Positions 45,933 through 56,114 are shown, counted from the stretch's first letter. The stretch: 64,000 nucleotides of DNA from Atlantibacter subterraneus (GCF_007570865.1 NZ_VLPS01000006.1:62001-126000); one strand, 5' to 3'. The notes: generated by a model not told the origin, from the letters alone. A program made the numbers and translations.

Positions 45933-46657
45933 TAGTGCTCCATGGTGAATTCAATCATGTCGGCGCGGGTCAGGCTGACGGAGTATTCCGCCGGTGCCGC
46001 CACGTCGTTGCGATGGTTAAGGGTGCGCACGCAGAGCAGCGGCGCCATGTTGGGGATCTCCAGCAATTTGCTCTCTTTGGCCTGGGCGCGGCGCGCGCTG
46101 ATACGCGTCTGGGTACGCAGCAGGCGAATATCGAGCTGCTGGTCGAGATAATCGTGCAGCGAGCCCTGGCTAAAACCCTGCAACGCAGGCCACCAGGCCA
46201 GCTCGGAAAAATAGTGGTCAATAAGGCACAGGGCGATGCCGTTGACCCGGCGCAGGGTGCGCAGGTGGACAACGTTCTGCCCTTCGGTGACGTCCAGCGC
46301 CTGGGCGACCTGATTTGACGCCGGGCGCAGCACCGCCAGCAGACGTTCGCTGGTGGGATGGCTACCCTGTTCCAGCAGATTCTGGCTAAAGCGCGCCTGA
46401 GCGTTGAGCGGGTAATCGAACGGACGCATCAGCACCAGCACACCGACGCCCTGGCGGCGCTGCACCCAGCCGCGCTCTACTAACTGGTCGATGGCGCGGC
46501 GCAGGGTGTGGCGGTTAACCGCAAAGCGGTCCGCCAGCTGCTGTTCCGCCGGGAGATAATCACCGCAGCGGTAGTGATTTTTCAGCTCCTCTTCAAGCTT
46601 TGCGGCAATTTCCTGATATCGGGTGGGGTAACTGGTCGGATGTCTGGATAAGTGCAT
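45932..46657 (-). CDS. phnF: GntR-family regulator PhnF
   Basis: PhnF is a HutC-subfamily GntR regulator with an N-terminal winged helix (residues about 10-75, including YLPAEQQLADRFAVNRHTLR) and a C-terminal UTRA effector domain. At 241 residues from the ATG at 46657 it equals E. coli PhnF. It lies inside the operon after phnE and before the lyase genes, and may tune the operon; in E. coli control by PhoB dominates. Confidence 0.95.
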   Translation of the reverse strand: MHLSRHPTSYPTRYQEIAAKLEEELKNHYRCGDYLPAEQQLADRFAVNRHTLRRAIDQLVERGWVQRRQGVGVLVLMRPFDYPLNAQARFSQNLLEQGSHPTSERLLAVLRPASNQVAQALDVTEGQNVVHLRTLRRVNGIALCLIDHYFSELAWWPALQGFSQGSLHDYLDQQLDIRLLRTQTRISARRAQAKESKLLEIPNMAPLLCVRTLNHRNDVAAPAEYSVSLTRADMIEFTMEH

Positions 46658-46677
46658 AGCAATCAAAGCCTCGCAAC

Positions 46678-47457
46678 TCAGATGAAGTGCTTACGCAGGC
46701 GCTGCGACAGGAAGTCGAGCAGGCTGACGGTAATGATGATGACAATCATCAGGGCGCAGGTTTGCTGAAACTGGAACCCGCGAATCGCTTCCCACAAGGT
46801 CACGCCAATCCCGCCCGCGCCGACCATGCCGACCACCGTGGCGGAACGCACGTTGGATTCAAAACGGTACAGGGAGTAGGAAATCAGCAGCGGCATTACC
46901 TGCGGCAGAACGCCGTAGAGAATTTCTTCGATTTTGTTGGCACCGGTCGCGCGCACGCCCTCAACCGGACCCGGTTCGATGGCTTCCACCGCTTCGGACA
47001 GCAGCTTGGAGAGCACGCCGGTAGTGTGAATAAACAGCGCCAGCACGCCTGCGAACGGCCCTAATCCCACTGCCACCACGAACAGCATGGCGAACACCAT
47101 TTCGTTGATGGCGCGGCAGGCGTCCATCAGGCGGCGCATCGGCTGATAAATCCACCAGGGAACCAGGTTATCGGCGCACATCAGGCCAAACGGAACAGAC
47201 AGAACCACCGCCAGCGCGGTGCCCCAGACGGCGATTTGCAGGGTAATCAGCATTTCGCCTAAATAGTGCTGCCACTGGCTGAAGTCCGGCGGGAAGAAAT
47301 CCGCGCCGAAGGTCGCCATATTGCCCGCGTCGCGGAACAGGTTAAGCGGTGCCATCTCCGCGCCCTGCCACGAGGCAATCAGCACCGCCAGCAGCACGGC
47401 CCAGCTCAGCAGGGTGAACCAGCTTCGCTTCGGGGGCGCAACAGTAATGGTTTGCAT
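46678..47457 (-). CDS. phnE: Phosphonate ABC transporter permease PhnE (intact)
   Basis: PhnE is the inner-membrane permease for phosphonates, with about six membrane segments and the permease EAA-type loop [21 protein letters not shown]. The frame is uninterrupted over 259 residues. In E. coli K-12 the gene carries an 8-bp duplication that makes it cryptic, while the intact form is 259 residues; this copy is therefore predicted functional. It is 20 bp before phnF. Confidence 0.95.
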   Translation of the reverse strand: MQTITVAPPKRSWFTLLSWAVLLAVLIASWQGAEMAPLNLFRDAGNMATFGADFFPPDFSQWQHYLGEMLITLQIAVWGTALAVVLSVPFGLMCADNLVPWWIYQPMRRLMDACRAINEMVFAMLFVVAVGLGPFAGVLALFIHTTGVLSKLLSEAVEAIEPGPVEGVRATGANKIEEILYGVLPQVMPLLISYSLYRFESNVRSATVVGMVGAGGIGVTLWEAIRGFQFQQTCALMIVIIITVSLLDFLSQRLRKHFI

Positions 47458-47474
47458 AAGGAACTCCGTAATGC

Positions 47475-47500
47475 GTCCTCACGGGCGAACCCGTGAGGAC
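47475..47500 (-). repeat. Intercistronic stem-loop between phnD and phnE
   Basis: GTCCTCACGGG (47475-47485) pairs perfectly with CCCGTGAGGAC (47490-47500) around a four-base loop directly after the phnD stop. There is no T-run, so it probably protects the phnD message 3' end and lowers phnE and downstream expression, as REP sequences do after malE. Confidence 0.7.
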
Positions 47501-47506
47501 AGAGGA

Positions 47507-48523
47507 TTACTGTGCGGCGGTGGTGACGTTGGTCATCGCGCCGAGCGCCGCGTTCAGGCGATCGAGATCGTCGAGCTTCGCCTGCAGTTCGGCGGTTTTG
47601 GCCGCGCGATCCTGCTCGCTCAGGGTCTTGTTGGCTTTGACGCTCTGCATCTCTTTAAACAGCGCCAGCTGGCGGATCGGCACCAGTTGCAGATCGCTGG
47701 ACGGGCGGAACGGTGCCCATGAAAGGCCTTTCAACACCTGCTGCTCTTCGGCGGTTTTGCCGTAGGTGGTGAAGAAGTCGTAGATCTTGTCTTTGGTGGC
47801 GTCGGAGAGGTTTTTACGCCAGACGATCGGATCGCCTGGGATCAGCGGCGATTTCCAGATCACTTTCAGCTGGCTGAATTTTTCCGGCGCGGTGGCCTTC
47901 AGACGATCGAGGTTTTCGGTGTTATTGGTCGCCACATCCACCTGCTTATTGGCGACGGCCAGGGCGTTGGTTTCGTGGTTGGCGTTGAGGGTGCGTTTGA
48001 AGTCGGTCGGCGCGATGTTGTTCTTCGCGAATACGTAGTAGCCCGGTACCAGGAAACCTGACGTCGAGTTAGGATCGCCGTTGCCGAAGGTCAGATCTTT
48101 GCGCTTCGCCAGCAGCTCATTAACGTCCTTGATCGGATTGTCTTTGTTGACGATCAATACGCTCCAGTAGCCCGGCGATCCGTCTGCCGCCACGGTCTGG
48201 GCGAACACCTGGCCGTTGGCGCGATCCACCGCTTCCATGGCGGAGAGGTTACCGTACCAGGCCACATCCACTTTGTTAAAGCGCATGCCCTGGATAATGC
48301 CCGCGTAATCCGGCGCGAAGAAGGCATTCACTTTCACGCCCAGTTTCTTCTCCATATCCTTGAGGAACGGGTCCCACTGCGGCTTGAGGTTTTGCTGTGA
48401 TTCGGTCGAAATGATGCCAAAGTTAATTGCCTTTTCCTGCTCCTGCGCCTGCGCCGGGCTTAACAGGGCGCTCACGCTGAACATGCTAGTAAAGGCCAGA
48501 GCGGCAACCGCTTTGTAATTCAT
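47507..48523 (-). CDS. phnD: Phosphonate-binding periplasmic protein PhnD
   Basis: PhnD binds phosphonates such as 2-aminoethylphosphonate and phosphite in the periplasm. The 338-residue protein has a signal peptide (cleavage after SPAQA), then INFGIISTESQQNLKPQW and the family motif FGNGDPNSTSGFLVPGYYVF that binds the phosphonate head. Length equals E. coli PhnD. It is second in the operon, after phnC. Confidence 0.96.
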   Translation of the reverse strand: MNYKAVAALAFTSMFSVSALLSPAQAQEQEKAINFGIISTESQQNLKPQWDPFLKDMEKKLGVKVNAFFAPDYAGIIQGMRFNKVDVAWYGNLSAMEAVDRANGQVFAQTVAADGSPGYWSVLIVNKDNPIKDVNELLAKRKDLTFGNGDPNSTSGFLVPGYYVFAKNNIAPTDFKRTLNANHETNALAVANKQVDVATNNTENLDRLKATAPEKFSQLKVIWKSPLIPGDPIVWRKNLSDATKDKIYDFFTTYGKTAEEQQVLKGLSWAPFRPSSDLQLVPIRQLALFKEMQSVKANKTLSEQDRAAKTAELQAKLDDLDRLNAALGAMTNVTTAAQ

Positions 48524-48540
48524 GAAAAGTCCTCAGTAAG

Positions 48541-49329
48541 TTAGGCGGCCTGCGCGTTCTGCTCGACGCGATTCAGGCTGCGGTAGAGATGGTCGGAACG
48601 TTCGCTGTCGAAGGCGCTGCTGGCACCATCGAAAAAGACATTGCCCTGGCGCAGCGCCACAATGCGTTCGCAGTAGCGCAGGGCGTAATCCACCTGATGC
48701 AGCGTCACCACGACGGTGATGCCATCCTGACGGTTAATGTCGCGCAGGGTTTCCATCACGATGCGCGCCGATTCCGGGTCAAGCGAGGCAATCGGTTCAT
48801 CCGCGAGGATCACTTTGGCCTGCTGCATCAACGCGCGGGCAATCGCCACGCGCTGCTGCTGGCCGCCGGACAGTGTGGAAACCCGCTGATACGCCAGATG
48901 CGCCATGCCCACGCGGGACAGCGCGTGCAGCGCGCGCTGCTTCTGCTCGCGGCTGAACCAGCTGAAACAGGTGCGCCAGAACGGGGTTGCGCCGAGCGCG
49001 CCGATCAGCACGTTTTCTATTACCGTCAGGCGGTTAACCAGGTTGAACTGCTGGAAGATGTAACCGGTCTGGGCACGGGTCTGGCGGATATCGCGGGCCA
49101 GACGGCCTGCGCGCTGAACGGTGCGGCCCAGCATTTCGATATGAATTTCCGGGGATTTGTCGCTGGTAATCAGCCCGCTGAGATGGCGCAGCAGGGTAGA
49201 TTTCCCGGAGCCTGACGGCCCCAGCAGGGCGACCATTTCGCCATTATTGACTTCCAGACTCACCCCATTCAGCGCCTGATGGTTATGGAAAGTTCGGGTC
49301 AAATTTTCGACGCGGATAATCGTTTGCAT
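48541..49329 (-). CDS. phnC: Phosphonate ABC transporter ATP-binding protein PhnC
   Basis: PhnC powers phosphonate import with PhnD and PhnE. Walker A is [14 protein letters not shown], the signature [15 protein letters not shown] and Walker [14 protein letters not shown]. The start at 49329 (MQTIIRVEN) gives 262 residues, equal to E. coli; the frame is open 72 bp further into the promoter region. It is the first gene of the fourteen-gene operon phnCDEFGHIJKLMNOP. Confidence 0.96.
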   Translation of the reverse strand: MQTIIRVENLTRTFHNHQALNGVSLEVNNGEMVALLGPSGSGKSTLLRHLSGLITSDKSPEIHIEMLGRTVQRAGRLARDIRQTRAQTGYIFQQFNLVNRLTVIENVLIGALGATPFWRTCFSWFSREQKQRALHALSRVGMAHLAYQRVSTLSGGQQQRVAIARALMQQAKVILADEPIASLDPESARIVMETLRDINRQDGITVVVTLHQVDYALRYCERIVALRQGNVFFDGASSAFDSERSDHLYRSLNRVEQNAQAA

Positions 49330-49370
49330 TACACGGTCTCCATGAAAAGTGGCCTCATGTTGACCGGGTA

Positions 49371-49392
49371 ATGTGACGATTCTGTTAACGAG
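49371..49392 (-). promoter_or_regulatory. Candidate Pho box of the phn operon
   Basis: On the minus strand this 22-mer reads as two 11-base direct repeats, CTCGTTAACAG and AATCGTCACAT, resembling the tandem CTGTCAT-type repeats bound by phosphorylated PhoB. It lies 42-63 bp before the phnC start, a suitable place for an activator site. Confidence 0.6.
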
Positions 49393-49433
49393 ATATGGCA
49401 ATCGGATGAAGATTGGCCGTTATGCAAAGGATT

Positions 49434-49560
49434 TATACCCTAAATAATTCGAGTTGCAGGAAGGCGGCAAGGGAGTGAATCCCCAGGAGCTTACATAAGT
49501 AAGTGACTGGGGTGAGCGAGCGCAGCCAACGCATCTGCAACTTGAAGTATGACGGGTATA
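49434..49560. repeat. Full-length ERIC element (127 bp)
   Basis: This imperfect palindrome begins TATACCC and ends GGGTATA. Its centre contains GTGAATCCCCAGGAGCTTAC and AAGTAAGTGACTGGGGTGAG, which are the binding sites of the ERIC1R and ERIC2 primers. The length is exactly the canonical 127 bp. It lies between the phn promoter and the DUF2235 gene and would form a long stem if transcribed. Confidence 0.97.
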
Positions 49561-49737
49561 TTAGAGAATGCATTCAGCTACCCACTTTTGTCGTAGTGCA
49601 AGGTGGGATGGGATTTTCTTAGCTTATGGGGTGCGGATTGTGCGCTTTTTCCGGGTAAGGCTGCGGGAGTACTTTATGCGGGCGATTAACCTCACATAAC
49701 ACGACGCGAAATTAACCTCTGGCAGCGGGAATCAACG

Positions 49738-50946
49738 ATGAGCAAAGACATTGTTTTTTGTGCGGATGGGGTCTGGGGCGGGCCGGACCTTGACGTTCAA
49801 CACAGCCCGGTGCGGGCAGGCAATGTTTACCAGCTGTTTGTGGCGCTGCGGGGGGAAGTGGATCAGCACAGCCTGCTGCTGGCCAATGAACAGGAGAAAA
49901 CCTGGCGGGATCCCGACGGGGAAGTCTTACAGGTCGCAAAGTATATTCATGGGGTGGGCGACCCGAATAATCCGTTTGCGAACAGTCTGGATGGGGCGTT
50001 TGGTGCCCGGCTTATCGTTCCCGTTGTCAGGGGTTACACCTTTATCAGCCGTCATTATCAGCCAGGCGATCGGATCTGGCTGATCGGATTTAGCCGCGGC
50101 GCGTATACGGTGCGGGCGCTGGCTGACATGATCCTCAGCCGCGGTTTGCTGGACAGCGCGCGTTTACGTTTGAACGAGCATAACAAACCCGATGCCTGGC
50201 GGCGTGCGGCGGCGGTCTGGACCCAGTATCGTGCCCATGCTGCTCATATGGATGGCGAGTTGCTTGGGCAGGTGATCGGCGATCTACCGGGCTATTTTTG
50301 CGAGCCGCCCAGGCATGATGAGCTGATTACCGATGTCCCGGTAGAAGCGGTCGCTGCGTTTGAAACCGTGGGGAAAAGGGGCATTCCCACCTGTTATGAG
50401 GATGTCCGCACCGATGTGTTTCGCTTCGAGTCATCGGCGTTAGGTACCCGGATAAAGTACGGTTTACAGGCGCTGGCGATAGATGAAGAACGCATTGAAT
50501 TTGAGCCGGTACTGTGGGATTTCCGCGATCGTATTTTGCAGGTGTTATTTGCCGGTATCCATGAAGATATTGGTGGCGGCTACGACCAGGAGAGCGAAGA
50601 AAGCGCGCTGGCCAATACGACATTACGCTGGATGCGTGATGTGCTGAGCGATCTGGGGTTGCCGCTGGATCAACGACCAATTATCAGCAACGGTTTAGGG
50701 CCGCTGCACTGTAACTGGTTCCCGCCGACGCCCTGGCAGCAGATCGCGCCACGGCGGTTTTCTGCACCGGTGCACGCTTCGCTGATGATCCACCAGTCGG
50801 TGATTGACCGGATCTATGGCGGCAGCGCGCTGCCGTTTCAGTCGCCAGTCGATGGGCTATGGAAGCTCGGTGAATACCAGCCAGCGTCATTGAGAAAACA
50901 TATGACCGCTGGCGGTATCCCGAAGAACTGGTCTATTGCTTACTAG
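49738..50946 (+). CDS. DUF2235 alpha/beta-hydrolase (Tle1-like phospholipase fold)
   Basis: A 402-residue DUF2235 protein. The nucleophile elbow is [12 protein letters not shown] with Ser119; the conserved aspartate region is [13 protein letters not shown] near residue 280, and a candidate catalytic histidine is in [10 protein letters not shown]. This family includes Tle1 type VI secretion phospholipases and predicted lipases and is seen in many bacteria. No VgrG, PAAR or immunity gene is adjacent, and there is no signal peptide, so a cytoplasmic or non-secreted role is as likely. The weak GGGAATCAACG precedes the ATG. It ends four bases into the convergent chemoreceptor gene. Confidence 0.85.
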   Translation: MSKDIVFCADGVWGGPDLDVQHSPVRAGNVYQLFVALRGEVDQHSLLLANEQEKTWRDPDGEVLQVAKYIHGVGDPNNPFANSLDGAFGARLIVPVVRGYTFISRHYQPGDRIWLIGFSRGAYTVRALADMILSRGLLDSARLRLNEHNKPDAWRRAAAVWTQYRAHAAHMDGELLGQVIGDLPGYFCEPPRHDELITDVPVEAVAAFETVGKRGIPTCYEDVRTDVFRFESSALGTRIKYGLQALAIDEERIEFEPVLWDFRDRILQVLFAGIHEDIGGGYDQESEESALANTTLRWMRDVLSDLGLPLDQRPIISNGLGPLHCNWFPPTPWQQIAPRRFSAPVHASLMIHQSVIDRIYGGSALPFQSPVDGLWKLGEYQPASLRKHMTAGGIPKNWSIAY

Positions 50947-52487
50947 CGAAAAACCGCCACGGCATCCACCAGCCGCGTCGCCTGGTGTTTCACGGTAGCA
51001 GACGCCTCGGCACCTTCCTCAACCAGGCTGGCATTTTGCTGGGTGATTTTATCCAGCTCATCCACGGCGCGGGTTAATTCAGTCAGCCCGTGCGCCTGAT
51101 GCGCCGTGGCATCGCTGATTTGCGCAATCAGGCTGGTGACGTTTTCTACCTGTTGCACAATCTCCCGCATGGTTTTACCTGCTACCTGCACCTGTTCTGA
51201 ACCCGACTCTACATTACGGGTGCTGGCCTCGATCAGCTTGCGAATGTCGCTGGCGGCGGTTGCGCTTCGGCTGGCGAGATTGCGAACTTCCCCCGCCACT
51301 ACGGCAAAACCTTTCCCCTGTTCCCCCGCCCGGGCCGCTTCGACGGCGGCGTTCAGCGCCAGAATATTGGTCTGAAAGGCGATGCTGTCGATCAGGCTGG
51401 TAATGCTGCTGATTTGCGAGGTACTTTGCGCAATCTGATCCATGGTGGCGATGACGGTTTCCATCACTTCGCCGCCGTGGGTGGCCGCGTGGCAGGTTGA
51501 AAGCGAGAGCTTATCGGCGGCGCTGGCGGTTGCGGTATTGTGCTGAACCGTGGTGGCGAGTTGATTCATGGTGGCAAGTGTTTGCTGGACGTTGACCGCC
51601 GTCTGGCGGGTGCGCTCGCTGAGATCGTCATTGCCCTGCGCCAGCGCGTCGCTGCCCTGGCGGACGGTAACCACCTGGCTGCTGACATCGTTAACCAGCC
51701 AGCGAAACATCAGCCCAAGCTGGCTAATCGCGCGCAGCGTAGTACCGATTTCGTCGGCGCGCTGCATATGATCCACGCTATGGCTGGCCCCCGTCGCCAC
51801 CTGTAATGCCTGTTTGCAAACCTTTTCCATCGGACGGGATACCTGCGCCTCCAGCCACAGGCAAATCACCAGGCTGCAGACGGCCTGAAAGCCCATCACT
51901 GTCAGCGCGCTATTCAGCGGCAGCGCGAGAGCCCAGAGCATCAGCGCAGTAAAGGGCAACAGCATTAAGAGCGGCAGGCGGATACGCCAGCGCAGCGGCA
52001 GCGTTTTAAACAAATTAAATATTCGGCCCATGCCACGGCGCACCAGTAATCCACTGTAAAACCGGAAGCGGGTTAATTTCCCTTGGGTAATTTTTTTATA
52101 CAACTCATCGGCATGGGCAATTTCTTCCGGGTGGGCTTTAGTACGAATCGACATATAACCGCACGTTTGGTTATTTCGCACGATGGGTATCGCGTTGGCG
52201 CGCACCCAATAAAAATCGCCATTCTTACGGCGGTTTTTCACCAGCCCGGTCCAGGGTTCACCGCGTTTTAACGTCTGCCACATGTCGGCAAATACCTGTT
52301 TTGGCATATCAGGATGACGTACAACATTATGGGGATGATTGGCTAATTCATCGCTGCTAAAACCGCTGGCGCTAATAAAACTGTCGTTAGTATAAGTAAT
52401 ATAACTTTGCAGGTCGGTGGTGGACATCAACGTATCATTATCAGCAAGAATATATTCTTTATCAGTTGTGTGAGGTGAATGACGCAT
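50943..52487 (-). CDS. Aer-like PAS-domain chemoreceptor
   Basis: A 514-residue methyl-accepting chemotaxis protein with the Aer architecture: N-terminal PAS domain (about 10-120, with [15 protein letters not shown] and [20 protein letters not shown]), a hydrophobic membrane anchor (about 165-215), HAMP region, and signalling domain with the highly conserved hairpin [20 protein letters not shown]. It should sense redox or energy state by a PAS-bound flavin and signal to CheA. No periplasmic domain and no C-terminal CheR-binding pentapeptide (NWETF type) are present. It resembles E. coli Aer (506), but genomic position differs, so it is probably a paralogue. Confidence 0.87.
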   Translation of the reverse strand: MRHSPHTTDKEYILADNDTLMSTTDLQSYITYTNDSFISASGFSSDELANHPHNVVRHPDMPKQVFADMWQTLKRGEPWTGLVKNRRKNGDFYWVRANAIPIVRNNQTCGYMSIRTKAHPEEIAHADELYKKITQGKLTRFRFYSGLLVRRGMGRIFNLFKTLPLRWRIRLPLLMLLPFTALMLWALALPLNSALTVMGFQAVCSLVICLWLEAQVSRPMEKVCKQALQVATGASHSVDHMQRADEIGTTLRAISQLGLMFRWLVNDVSSQVVTVRQGSDALAQGNDDLSERTRQTAVNVQQTLATMNQLATTVQHNTATASAADKLSLSTCHAATHGGEVMETVIATMDQIAQSTSQISSITSLIDSIAFQTNILALNAAVEAARAGEQGKGFAVVAGEVRNLASRSATAASDIRKLIEASTRNVESGSEQVQVAGKTMREIVQQVENVTSLIAQISDATAHQAHGLTELTRAVDELDKITQQNASLVEEGAEASATVKHQATRLVDAVAVFR

Positions 52488-52787
52488 AAACTTACCCTTA
52501 ATAAACGGATACGGTTTTCGGACGGATTTAATATTTATCGGTGGGGGAAGTATTAACTTTAGGTTTTAAATGCGTTTAAGTAATGTCCAAAAATACATAG
52601 TTTTAAAATAATACAAATAATGAACAATTATTAACTGACTGATAAATAAAGGAATAAATTTAAATTTGTGATTGTCGTCAACGCGATTAAATATATTATA
52701 AAAGCGACTTGAAAATACGGCAGTTATGGCTATGACAGCCAAAAATATGCTGAGAGACAATAAGCGGATGTAATGCATAATAAAGGG
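52488..52787. promoter_or_regulatory. AT-rich intergenic region upstream of the chemoreceptor
   Basis: About 300 bp of AT-rich DNA should contain the chemoreceptor promoter. A 70-codon minus-strand frame at 52566-52778 could encode two hydrophobic helices, but it has no ribosome-binding site, so I do not call it a gene. Confidence 0.5.
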
Positions 52788-52789
52788 AA

Positions 52790-52822
52790 AGAAAAACTCT
52801 GCGCGGCATAGTGGCGCAGAGT
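52790..52822 (-). terminator. Terminator after yjdM
   Basis: On the minus strand ACTCTGCGC pairs with GCGCAGAGT (52796-52804 with 52814-52822) and is followed by TTTTTC. It ends the yjdM transcript. Confidence 0.88.
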
Positions 52823-52827
52823 CAGCA

Positions 52828-53163
52828 TCAGTTCTTTTTAACGAATTCCGATTTTAACTTCATCGGGCCGAAGCCATCGATTTTGCAATCAATGTTATGG
52901 TCGCCTTCTACCAGGCGGATGCCTTTTACTTTGGTGCCGATTTTCAGCATCGAAGAGCTGCCTTTGACTTTGAGGTCTTTGATCACGGTAACGCTGTCGC
53001 CATCGGCCAGCAGATTGCCGTTAGCATCTTTCACGATCAGCGTATCGGCTTCTGGCGCTTCTTCAGCGGTGTTCCATTCGTGCGCGCACTCCGGGCAAAT
53101 GAACATACCGTTATCTTCATAGGTGTATTCGGACTGGCACTGAGGGCAGTGGGGAAGTTGCAT
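52828..53163 (-). CDS. yjdM: Zinc-ribbon protein YjdM (formerly PhnA)
   Basis: A 111-residue cytoplasmic protein with a zinc ribbon made of CPQC (Cys6, Cys9) and CPEC (Cys23, Cys26), followed by a small SH3-like domain ([17 protein letters not shown]). It equals E. coli YjdM in length and sequence layout. Despite its old name it is not the phosphonoacetate hydrolase, and its role is unclear. In E. coli it is next to phnB; here it is separated from the phn operon by the chemoreceptor and DUF2235 genes. Confidence 0.95.
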   Translation of the reverse strand: MQLPHCPQCQSEYTYEDNGMFICPECAHEWNTAEEAPEADTLIVKDANGNLLADGDSVTVIKDLKVKGSSSMLKIGTKVKGIRLVEGDHNIDCKIDGFGPMKLKSEFVKKN

Positions 53164-53744
53164 GGAGATTTCCTCTTAAAACGGTGGCGTGCTGTAAGCC
53201 GCAATAATGTGAAAAACGGGTAGTCACCCGCAAAAACCGAGGATTATAACCTAAATCCCTGGGCTTATCAGGGATTATTCGGGCACTGGCGCAACTCAGT
53301 GTAACTTCGGTGGTGGCACTTCACGAAGGTTGTCAATAACCTAAATTTTAGCGCAAATATGCGAAACATATATCGTGATTTGTCTTCTGTCGGTGTTATT
53401 CTGGCCTCTTAAGTGATATTTATTATTCTATGGTTATCGACAATCATCAGGGCTACACATCGGCCACTTGAACGCACGCTGAATCATTATCACCGAATGG
53501 CTTATTTGGTCATTCCGGATGGCTTTTGCCTATAGCAGATACAAAATAAAAATCCAGTATTGGTCGTCACTATTAGCAATTTTAATAATGCTCCCGGATG
53601 GACAAACGGGTTATTTCCAGCAATCAAAACGGCGTTTTAACGATTCGGAATTTATTTCCTTCAGGTAATTATAAAAGGCGTTACCAGATAATAAAAAGAT
53701 AAAGCAAATAAAACTAAAGAAAATTTGCATTAAGGAAACATTTT
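53164..53744. other. Intergenic region between yjdM and crfC
   Basis: About 580 bp without a supported gene. It holds the divergent promoters of yjdM and crfC. A hairpin AATCCCTG/CAGGGATT (53254-53261 with 53269-53276) lies about 90 bp upstream of yjdM. The right half is AT-rich. I see no open frame with a credible ribosome-binding site. Confidence 0.5.
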
Positions 53745-56114
53745 ATGCATACACAGACAATTTTTGAATTAAGCCAGGAAGCGGAGCGGTTAATCCATCT
53801 CGCCATGCATAACCTGGATATGCTGAAAAAAATACCCCTGGCGGTGCAGGAAAATCCATCTGGTTTAGATGGCGCACGGATCGCCACCATTCATCCGTTA
53901 CACTTCAGCCATAAGGGCGTGGAGGTTCAGCAGGAAACCTTGCGCAATGAACTGCGCAAAGTGACACATCAGGAAATGGTGCTGGCGATCGTCGGCACCA
54001 TGAAAGCGGGAAAATCCACCACCATTAATGCCATTGTTGGCACGGAAGTGTTGCCCAACCGCAACCGTCCCATGACCGCGTTACCCACTCTGATTCGCCA
54101 TACGCCAGGCCAGGTTGAGCCGATTCTGCATTTTCCCCATGTTGGACCTATTGAAACGTTAATGGCCGAGCTGCAAAAAAAACTGCACGCCCGGCCACGT
54201 GATAATCTCGCCACGCAGTTGGAAATCGATAAAGACATGGACAGCCTGCTGTTGCGCATTGCCAGCGGCACCCGGTTCGAGAAGCAGTATTTAGGCGCAC
54301 AGCCGATTTTTCATTGTTTGAAGAGTCTCAACGATTTGGTGCGCCTGTCAAAAGTGTTGGATGTGGCGTTTCCCTTCAGCGCGTACACCGCTATCGAACA
54401 TATCCCGTTTATTCAGGTGGAGTTCGTCCACCTGGCGGGAATGGACCAGGGGTTAGGGCAGTTGACTCTGCTGGATACCCCCGGGCCTAACGAAGCTGGC
54501 CAGCCGCATCTGCAAAAAATGCTGCGGGAACAGCTGGCTAGCGCCTCGGCGGTGCTGGCAGTCATGGATTACACCCAGCTTAAGTCGGTTTCCGATGAGG
54601 AAGTGCGCCAGGCGTTATCAACGGTGGGCAAATCGGTGCCGCTGTACGCGCTGGTCAATAAATTCGACCAGAAAGACCGCAACAGCGACGATGAAGGTCA
54701 GGTGCGGGCGCTGATTTCCGGCACGCTGATGAAAGGGCATATCGAGCCCGACCATATCTTCCCGGTATCGTCGATGTGGGCGTATTTAGCCAATCGTGCG
54801 CGCCACGAGCTGATGCATAAAGGCCAGTTGCCGCCCCATACCGAACAGCTGTGGGTGCAGGATTTCGCGGAGGCGGCGCTGGGCCGACGCTGGCGCACCG
54901 AATCGTTAACCGATATCACCGCGCTGCGCCATGCCGCCGAGCTGCTGTGGGAAGATTCCCTCTTCGAGCAGCCGATCAAAACGGTGCTGCATGCGGCCCA
55001 CGCCAACGCGTCGTTGTACGCGCTGCGCTCTGCGTCGCATAAATTGCTCAACTATGCGCAAAGCGCGCAAACCTATATGACCTTCCGCCGCCAGGGGTTG
55101 GATATCGCCAGCGACCAGCTTCAGCAAAGCATCGTGCGGTTGCGCCAGAATATCGAAGAGCTGCATTTGTCCCGTAACGGCGTGCGCGATGAGGTTCAGC
55201 ATGAAGTGGCCCAGGCGTTGCAGAGCGGGGCGGCGTGCATTGCGGACTATCAGCGCCGCATGATCGAAAGCCTGAGCAGCTATTTTCGCAGCGGGCAGAT
55301 TCCGGAGGTTTCCCTGAGCGGGATTGGCCGTCACGATCCTCATCGTCGCCGCGATTTTGAACCGGGATGCCAGCAGATGATGCTGGAGTCTGAAAACGAA
55401 GCGCGTACCCTGCTGCATAAAATCCGAGCCTCCTGCGATGTGATTATGCTGGGCTTCCAGGAAGGCTTGATCCGCGACCTGGCGACGCTGTTCAGCCAAC
55501 TGGAAATCACTCTGACACGCACACTGCGCGAGGCATTGCATCCGATTGAAACCCGCGTCTCCGACGGCCTGGTCCAGGCGGGATTCAAAGCGCACATTAC
55601 GCTACCCGCATTCAGCGCTAATCAGCTTAACTTTAATGCGCATTCGCTGTTTAACGATGCAATCGATCAGCAAACGCTACCGCTTAACCGCGCCCGCCAT
55701 CGGGGGGGAATGAAGGGAACGGTCGTGCGCTGGCTTAACAGCTCGGAGTGGGGCTGGGAAGGGTACACCGCCAGCGCCCGGCGCTTCGTGATTGATATCC
55801 CGGGACTGGAGCAAAAACTGTATCAGCACATCGAACAGTTCAGCAGCCAGGTGCGCCAGGCGATGGATACGCAAATCGACCTCTCCGTTAGCGCCGGGCT
55901 GACCAGTTTTTTTGCTGAGTTTTCCGGCGCGCTGTCCTCCATTGAAGCCAGCCTGCAGCAAAGCCTGATTGCGAGGCAGCAAAACGAAGATGCGCTGCTG
56001 GCGCTGCGTAAACAGCTGCAACAGTGCAATTCCACCGCCGGGTTTATTTATGAGGACGCCCGGTTACTGCGTGATGATATTCAAACCCTCTTTGCAGCGG
56101 AGTATGGCGTATGA
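53745..56114 (+). CDS. crfC: Dynamin-like GTPase CrfC (YjdA)
   Basis: CrfC is a dynamin-family ATPase/GTPase linked in E. coli to colocalisation of sister replication forks through the DNA polymerase clamp. This copy has 789 residues (E. coli about 742). The G domain holds the P-loop GTMKAGKST (84-92), switch threonine in RPMTALPT, the DTPGPNEAG motif and NKFDQKD for base recognition; the rest is helical, with stalk-like segments. It is followed by yjcZ with a 4-bp overlap, as in E. coli, so the pair is translationally coupled and likely works together. AAGGA precedes the start. The extra length is distributed, with no obvious added domain. Confidence 0.92.
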   Translation: MHTQTIFELSQEAERLIHLAMHNLDMLKKIPLAVQENPSGLDGARIATIHPLHFSHKGVEVQQETLRNELRKVTHQEMVLAIVGTMKAGKSTTINAIVGTEVLPNRNRPMTALPTLIRHTPGQVEPILHFPHVGPIETLMAELQKKLHARPRDNLATQLEIDKDMDSLLLRIASGTRFEKQYLGAQPIFHCLKSLNDLVRLSKVLDVAFPFSAYTAIEHIPFIQVEFVHLAGMDQGLGQLTLLDTPGPNEAGQPHLQKMLREQLASASAVLAVMDYTQLKSVSDEEVRQALSTVGKSVPLYALVNKFDQKDRNSDDEGQVRALISGTLMKGHIEPDHIFPVSSMWAYLANRARHELMHKGQLPPHTEQLWVQDFAEAALGRRWRTESLTDITALRHAAELLWEDSLFEQPIKTVLHAAHANASLYALRSASHKLLNYAQSAQTYMTFRRQGLDIASDQLQQSIVRLRQNIEELHLSRNGVRDEVQHEVAQALQSGAACIADYQRRMIESLSSYFRSGQIPEVSLSGIGRHDPHRRRDFEPGCQQMMLESENEARTLLHKIRASCDVIMLGFQEGLIRDLATLFSQLEITLTRTLREALHPIETRVSDGLVQAGFKAHITLPAFSANQLNFNAHSLFNDAIDQQTLPLNRARHRGGMKGTVVRWLNSSEWGWEGYTASARRFVIDIPGLEQKLYQHIEQFSSQVRQAMDTQIDLSVSAGLTSFFAEFSGALSSIEASLQQSLIARQQNEDALLALRKQLQQCNSTAGFIYEDARLLRDDIQTLFAAEYGV

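Noticed and set aside
52566..52778. 70-codon hydrophobic minus-strand frame
   Set aside because: Could encode a small membrane protein, but no ribosome-binding site precedes it and the AT-rich sequence favours chance hydrophobic frames.
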